Source: an uncultured Burkholderiaceae bacterium
Lineage (GTDB): Bacteria; Pseudomonadota; Gammaproteobacteria; Burkholderiales; Burkholderiaceae_C
NCBI GenBank assembly: GCA_938022295.1
Contig: CALIDR010000051.1
Coordinates: 1-10,469, forward strand
Reading direction: 5' to 3'
DNA: 10,469 nt
Shown here in pieces: positions 7,066 to 10,469 of the stretch. The first letter of the stretch is position 1; each line of letters starts with the position of its first letter. A program made the position numbers and the translations under genes. The notes below the pieces were generated by a model that saw nothing but the letters and a program-made list of their open reading frames with translations, was not told the origin of the DNA and searched no databases.

Positions 7066-7983
7066 ATGAGCGCCGTCCCCACGCCTGCCGTCGACCGCCG
7101 TCCCGGTGCCGCCGTGGCCGTCGGGCTGGAGCGGCCCCGCGGCCCCGCCGCCGGCGCGTGGCTGCCGCACGCCATCCTGTGGCTCGGCATCGCCGTCACG
7201 GCGTTTCCGTTGTACGTCGCCTTCGTCGCCTCGACGCTGACGCCGATGGACATCGCGCAGGCGCCGATGCCGATCGTGCCCGGGCCGCACGGCGTCGACA
7301 ACTACCGCAACGTGCTCGTGCAGGGCATGAGCGGCACGTTCCTGTCGCCGCCGGTGTGGCAGATGATGTGGAACAGCCTGCTGATGGCACTCATCATCAC
7401 CGGCGGCAAGATCGTCGTCTCGATCCTGTCGGCCTACGCCGTCGTGTTCTTCCGCTTCCCGGGGCGCATGACGGCGTTCTGGCTGATCTTCCTGACGCTG
7501 ATGCTGCCGGTGGAGGTGCGCATCCTGCCGACCTACGAGGTCGTGACCAACCTCGGCATGATCAACACGATGGCGGGCCTGACGATCCCGCTGATCGCCT
7601 CGGCCACCGGCACGCTGCTGTTCCGCCAGTTCTTCCTGACGATTCCCGACGAGCTCGTCGAGGCGGCGCGCATCGACGGCGCCGGCCCGCTGCGCTTCTT
7701 CAAGGACGTCGTGCTGCCGCTGTCGGCGACCAACATCGCCGCGCTGTCGGTGATCCTGTTCATCTACGGCTGGAACCAGTACCTGTGGCCGCTGCTGATC
7801 ACGACCGACAACCGGCTCGACACGATCGTCGTCGGCATCACGAAGATGATCGGCACCGGCGACGCGACCACCGACTGGACGCAGGTGATGGCCACGACGC
7901 TGCTCGCCGTGCTGCCGCCGGCGCTCGTCGTCGTGCTGATGCGGCGCTGGTTCGTCAAGGGACTCGTCGATTCGGAAAAATGA
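7066..7983 (+). CDS. ugpE: sn-glycerol-3-phosphate ABC transporter permease UgpE
   Basis: The second membrane subunit has 305 residues, about 24 more than E. coli UgpE (281 aa by memory). From LGIAVTAFPLYVAFVASTLTP (about 40-60) to the C-terminal GLVDSEK it is closely similar. The EAA loop is EAARIDGAGPLRFF (199-212), and LPVEVRILPTYEV (147-159) and YGWNQYLWPLL (234-244) are family hallmarks. Six membrane segments are expected; I see hydrophobic stretches near 34-56, 104-127, 136-158, 170-190, 222-245 and 275-292. The first 25 residues are proline/arginine/alanine-rich and absent from E. coli, so the real start could be the GTG at codon 17 (position 7114), though it has no better ribosome site. 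The stop codon TGA (7981-7983) lies inside the left arm of the heptamer inverted repeat. Confidence 0.95.
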   Translation: MSAVPTPAVDRRPGAAVAVGLERPRGPAAGAWLPHAILWLGIAVTAFPLYVAFVASTLTPMDIAQAPMPIVPGPHGVDNYRNVLVQGMSGTFLSPPVWQMMWNSLLMALIITGGKIVVSILSAYAVVFFRFPGRMTAFWLIFLTLMLPVEVRILPTYEVVTNLGMINTMAGLTIPLIASATGTLLFRQFFLTIPDELVEAARIDGAGPLRFFKDVVLPLSATNIAALSVILFIYGWNQYLWPLLITTDNRLDTIVVGITKMIGTGDATTDWTQVMATTLLAVLPPALVVVLMRRWFVKGLVDSEK

Positions 7984-8068
7984 CGAATGACGGATGAACC
8001 CCGTCGCCCCACGCCCGCCCGAGCCCCCCGCCCGATTTTTCATCCGTCATTCGTCATCCGTCATCCCA
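7980..8068 (+). repeat. Inverted heptamer-repeat element between ugpE and ugpC
   Basis: ATGACGAATGACGGATGAA (7980-7998) is the exact reverse complement of TTCATCCGTCATTCGTCAT (8039-8057): 19 bp paired across a 40-base loop. Each arm is made of heptamers. The left arm reads ATGACGA, ATGACGG, ATGAACC (7980-8000). The right reads CATCCGT, CATTCGT, CATCCGT, CATCCCA (8041-8068). Because of the heptamer periodicity the hairpin can also pair in a shifted register: 7987-7997 with 8054-8064 over 11 bp. The left arm begins at the ugpE stop codon. Three heptamers translate as a 7-residue unit of the FVIRHxx type, and FVIRHP appears in the frame leading into ugpC. I recall such FVIRHSS strings as a recurring database artefact in GC-rich bacteria, which suggests a dispersed repeat family. 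A copy count in this genome is needed. Confidence 0.8.
7999..8033 (-). other. G-quadruplex-capable tract in the loop of the inverted repeat
   Basis: The plus strand has six C-runs of 4, 4, 3, 3, 6 and 3 bases, separated by 4, 3, 1, 3 and 1 bases. Read on the minus strand this meets the usual rule for a G-quadruplex (at least four runs of three or more G with loops of 1-7) with two runs to spare. The minus strand is the template for ugp transcription; the mRNA itself would carry the C-rich strand. A T-run (8036-8040) sits between the tract and the right arm. Whether it folds in the cell is unknown. Confidence 0.6.
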
Positions 8069-8070
8069 TC

Positions 8071-9135
8071 GTGGCCTCGATCTCGTTTCGCGACGTCCAC
8101 AAGCGCTACGGCAGCGGCGCCGGCGCCAACCCGGTGATCCACGGCGTCAGCGCCGAGATCGCCGACGGCGAGTTCGTCGTCATCGTCGGCCCGAGCGGCT
8201 GCGGCAAGAGCACGCTGCTGCGCATGGTCGCGGGGCTCGAGGCGATCAGCGGCGGCGAGATCGCGATCGGCCCGCGCGTGGTCAACGACCTCGAGCCGCC
8301 CGAGCGCGACATCGCGATGGTGTTCCAGAACTACGCGCTGTACCCCCACTTCAACGTGTTCGACAACATGGCCTACGGGCTGCGCATCCGCAAGGTGCCC
8401 GAGGCCGAGGTCAAGGCGCGCGTCGAGAAGGCCGCCGCCACGCTCGAGCTCACCGGCCTGCTGCAGCGCAAGCCGCGCCAGCTCTCGGGCGGGCAGCGCC
8501 AGCGCGTGGCGATGGGCCGCGCGATCGTGCGCCAGCCGCAGGTCTTCCTGTTCGACGAGCCGCTGTCGAACCTCGACGCCAAGCTGCGCGCGCAGACGCG
8601 GCTCGAGATCCAGAAGCTGCACCGCGAGCTCGGCGTCACGTCGCTGATCGTGACCCACGACCAGGTCGAGGCGATGACGCTCGCGCAGCGGATGATCGTG
8701 ATGAACGCCGGGCGCATCGAGCAGATCGGCACGCCCGAGGAGGTCTACCAGCGCCCCGCCACCACGTTCGTCGCCGGCTTCATCGGCAGCCCGCCGATGA
8801 ACCTGCTCGAGGGCCACGCCGACGGCACCCGCTTCACGGTCGGCGGCCACGCGGTGCCGCTGCCGTGTGCGGCGCCGCGCGCCGGCGCGCTGCTGCTCGG
8901 CGTGCGCCCCGAGCACCTCGAGCTCGACGCCGCGGGCGGCTGGCCGCTGCGGGTGGAGACGGTCGAGATGCTGGGCGCCGAGCGCCTCGTGCACGGCGAC
9001 GTCGCCGGGGCGGCGCTGACGCTGCGCATCGACGCCACGCTGGCCGCGCCACGGGCCGGCGACACGCTGCGCCTGCGCGTGCCGGCCGAGCGGCTGCACT
9101 GGTTCGACGTCGACGGCGGACGGCGCATCGCGTGA
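8071..9135 (+). CDS. ugpC: sn-glycerol-3-phosphate ABC transporter ATP-binding protein UgpC
   Basis: UgpC is the cytoplasmic ATPase that powers uptake as a dimer on the UgpA/UgpE EAA loops. Counting from GTG at 8071 it has 354 residues (E. coli about 356). Motifs: Walker A GPSGCGKST (40-48), Q-loop Q86 in FQNYALYPH, signature LSGGQ (138-142), Walker B VFLFDEP (158-164), D-loop SNLD (166-169), H-loop H196 in VTHDQ. A TOBE/MalK-type regulatory domain follows from about 240 to the end, with GVRPEHLEL at 277-285. The start is uncertain. The GTG gives the best family fit (VASISFRDVHKRYG) but has no Shine-Dalgarno. An in-frame ATG at 7987, within the heptamer repeat, has GGAA upstream (7974-7977) and would add 28 low-complexity residues. 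The stop overlaps the ugpQ start as TGATG. Confidence 0.95.
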   Translation: MASISFRDVHKRYGSGAGANPVIHGVSAEIADGEFVVIVGPSGCGKSTLLRMVAGLEAISGGEIAIGPRVVNDLEPPERDIAMVFQNYALYPHFNVFDNMAYGLRIRKVPEAEVKARVEKAAATLELTGLLQRKPRQLSGGQRQRVAMGRAIVRQPQVFLFDEPLSNLDAKLRAQTRLEIQKLHRELGVTSLIVTHDQVEAMTLAQRMIVMNAGRIEQIGTPEEVYQRPATTFVAGFIGSPPMNLLEGHADGTRFTVGGHAVPLPCAAPRAGALLLGVRPEHLELDAAGGWPLRVETVEMLGAERLVHGDVAGAALTLRIDATLAAPRAGDTLRLRVPAERLHWFDVDGGRRIA

Positions 9136-9875
9136 TGGACCGCTGGCCCTATCCGCGCTGGATCGCGCACCGCGGCGCCGGCAAGCTGGCGCCGGAAAAC
9201 ACGCTGGCGGCGTTCCGCGTCGGCGCCGCCTGCGGCTACCGGGCGTTCGAGTGCGACGTCAAGCTCAGCGCCGACGGCGCGCCGTTCCTGCTCCACGACG
9301 CGACGCTCGACCGCACGACGAACCGGCGCGGCCCGGCGGCGGCGCTGACCTGGGCCGAACTCGCGCGGCTCGACGCCGGCGGCTGGCACGGCCGCACCTT
9401 TGCGGGCGAGCCGCCGGCGTCGCTCGACGCGGTGGCGGCCTTCGTGCGCGCCAACGGCTACGCGATCAACCTCGAGATCAAGCCCGTGCCCGGCCGCGCC
9501 GCCGAGACGGGCGACGCCGTCGCCCGCCACGCGGCGCACCTGTGGGCCGGCGAGACCGTGCCGCCGCTGCTGAGTTCGTTCGAGCCCGAGGCGCTCGAGG
9601 CGGCGCGCGCCGCCGTGCCCGCGCTGCCGCGCGCGCTGCTGCTCGAGCGCCTCGCCGACGGCTGGTTCGAACAGGCGCGCGCGCTCGGCTGCGTGGCCGT
9701 CGTCTTCCAGTACACGCTGTGCGACGCCGCCGTCGTCGCGCGGCTTCACGGCGCCGGGCTGAAGGCGCTCGCCTACACCGTCAACGATCCGGCGAGCGCG
9801 CAGTGGCTGCTCGGCCTGGGTCTCGACGGGCTGATCACCGATGCCGTCGACCGATTCGCGCCGGCGCTCGGCTGA
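9135..9875 (+). CDS. ugpQ: Glycerophosphodiester phosphodiesterase UgpQ
   Basis: This 246-residue protein (E. coli UgpQ 247 aa by memory) hydrolyses glycerophosphodiesters such as glycerophosphocholine to glycerol-3-phosphate and an alcohol. It has no signal peptide, so it acts in the cytoplasm on what the Ugp transporter brings in. GDPD-family signatures are complete: HRGA with H12 and R13, metal ligand E21 in PENT, E39 and D41 in FECDVKLSADG, catalytic H54 in LLHDATLDRTTN, and E114/K116 in NLEIKP. The C-terminal YTVND (214-218) and DGLITD (231-236) are also typical. The ATG at 9135 overlaps the ugpC stop by one base, implying coupled translation and making it the last gene of the operon. 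The same frame is open upstream inside ugpC, but only as a shadow. A 16-base gap separates it from a convergent gene. Confidence 0.96.
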   Translation: MDRWPYPRWIAHRGAGKLAPENTLAAFRVGAACGYRAFECDVKLSADGAPFLLHDATLDRTTNRRGPAAALTWAELARLDAGGWHGRTFAGEPPASLDAVAAFVRANGYAINLEIKPVPGRAAETGDAVARHAAHLWAGETVPPLLSSFEPEALEAARAAVPALPRALLLERLADGWFEQARALGCVAVVFQYTLCDAAVVARLHGAGLKALAYTVNDPASAQWLLGLGLDGLITDAVDRFAPALG

Positions 9876-9891
9876 GCTCCGGCACCGCCCG

Positions 9892-10469
9892 TCAACGCCC
9901 TTCGGCCAGCGCCGGCCCGGCACGGACCCTCGGCCCCTCGTCGGGCTGCGGCAGCACGCGCACGCCGCGCAGCACCGGCACCTGCCAGGCCACGGCCGCG
10001 AGCAGCAGCGCCGTGCCGCCGGCGAACGCCAGCGCCGCACGCAGCCCCAGGTGCTCGCCGAGCCAGCCGCCGACGAGCGCGCCCGGGCCGGCCAGGATCA
10101 GCGTCAGCCAGCGCATCGTGCTCGTCATGCGGCCGAGCAGCGGCGCGGGCGTCACCGCCTGGCGCAGGGCCAGGAAGTTGATGAACACCAGCACCGCGCC
10201 GAAGCCGAACAGCACCAGCATCGCCGCGAAGGCGGCCACACCGAGCGGCCCGACGGGCGCGACGCTCACGAGCGCCCAGCCGACGCCGCACGTCGCGAAG
10301 CCGAAGACGAGCGACGGCCCCGGCCCGACGCGACGGCTGATGCGGTTGCCGAACGCGCTGGCGAGGATCGTGCCGACGCCCATCCCCGCGTAGCTCAGGC
10401 CTACCGCCTGCTCGGACAGACCGAGCTTGCGCGTCGCGAACAGGATCTGCACGACGAGCGCCGCGTGGT
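9892..10469 (-). CDS. MFS transporter, C-terminal part (cut by window edge)
   Basis: The frame is open from the right edge to TGA at 9894-9892, giving the last 191 residues; the true start is outside the window. The GTG at 10452 is merely internal, since the codons before it (H-A-A-L-V) continue the helix. Five complete hydrophobic segments are visible, consistent with helices 8-12 of a 12-helix transporter plus the tail of helix 7. A motif-A-like loop, GNRISRRVGPGP, connects the first two. FINFLALRQAVTPAPLLGRM followed by RWLTLILAGPGALVGGWLGEHLGLR is characteristic of the MFS_3/EntS-like group of exporters. The tail is charged and proline-rich (PQPDEGPRVRAGPALAEGR). The gene is convergent with ugpQ and there is no sign that it belongs to that operon. 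The substrate cannot be told from this part. Confidence 0.88.
   Translation of the reverse strand, partial: HAALVVQILFATRKLGLSEQAVGLSYAGMGVGTILASAFGNRISRRVGPGPSLVFGFATCGVGWALVSVAPVGPLGVAAFAAMLVLFGFGAVLVFINFLALRQAVTPAPLLGRMTSTMRWLTLILAGPGALVGGWLGEHLGLRAALAFAGGTALLLAAVAWQVPVLRGVRVLPQPDEGPRVRAGPALAEGR

Noticed and set aside
5328..7997. An 889-codon plus-strand frame spanning ugpB, ugpA and ugpE
   Set aside because: It is an alternative frame of three well-matched genes, rich in Arg/Ala/Asp, with no recognisable domain.
6271..8043. A 590-codon minus-strand frame opposite ugpA and ugpE
   Set aside because: It is composed mainly of His/Arg/Asp repeats produced by reading permease codons backward. 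It has no motif, and the plus-strand genes are certain.
8034..8068. Intrinsic terminator at the T-run (8036-8040) before ugpC
   Set aside because: The T-run is preceded by a C-rich tract with almost no G to pair with, so no stem lies directly before it. It sits inside the loop of the larger repeat.
7980..8068. CRISPR-like array from the heptamer repeats
   Set aside because: The units are 7 bp with no spacers and occur in inverted arms, unlike any CRISPR repeat-spacer layout; no cas genes are present.
9855..9900. Bidirectional terminator between ugpQ and the MFS gene
   Set aside because: Only a 5-bp GCCGG/CCGGC pairing is visible and there is no T-run on either strand, so the 16-base gap gives no real support.

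Overview
The window is very GC-rich DNA. Almost all of it is coding, with strong G/C preference at third codon positions. The gene content and protein similarity point to a betaproteobacterium of the Burkholderiales (Rubrivivax/Leptothrix-like or a relative). That placement is an inference from gene families and base composition; there is no rRNA or other direct marker here.

Layout: positions 1-186 hold no convincing gene. Two genes on the minus strand follow, translationally coupled. The promoter-proximal one (630-4571) encodes a 1313-residue fused flavin/iron-sulfur oxidoreductase: a DUF3683-type N-terminus, a GlcD-like FAD module and a GlcF-like Fe-S/CCG module. The second (187-630) is a small HIT-family protein whose start codon overlaps the oxidoreductase stop. 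A 199-bp divergent intergenic region (4572-4770) separates this pair from a complete plus-strand glycerol-3-phosphate/glycerophosphodiester uptake operon in the order ugpB-ugpA-ugpE-ugpC-ugpQ (4771-9875). A convergent, truncated MFS exporter of the EntS/MFS_3 type (9892-10469, minus) runs off the right edge.

How the genes work together: UgpB captures the phosphorylated glycerol compound in the periplasm. UgpA and UgpE form the membrane channel and a UgpC dimer powers it with ATP. UgpQ cleaves imported glycerophosphodiesters to glycerol-3-phosphate plus an alcohol, giving both phosphate and carbon. The known family members are phosphate-starvation genes, and the ugpB upstream region has an AT-richer patch that partly fits a PhoB box.

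Non-coding structure is concentrated at the ugp gene junctions. There is a perfect 13-bp hairpin between ugpB and ugpA. Between ugpE and ugpC there is a 19-bp perfect inverted repeat built from heptamers of the ATGACGA/TCGTCAT type, with a C-rich loop that reads as a six-run G-quadruplex motif on the minus strand. This second element also makes the ugpC start codon ambiguous. I see no defence system, mobile element, CRISPR array or RNA gene, and nothing I would call a new system. The inserted heptamer-repeat element and the poorly characterised giant oxidoreductase are the most interesting parts.
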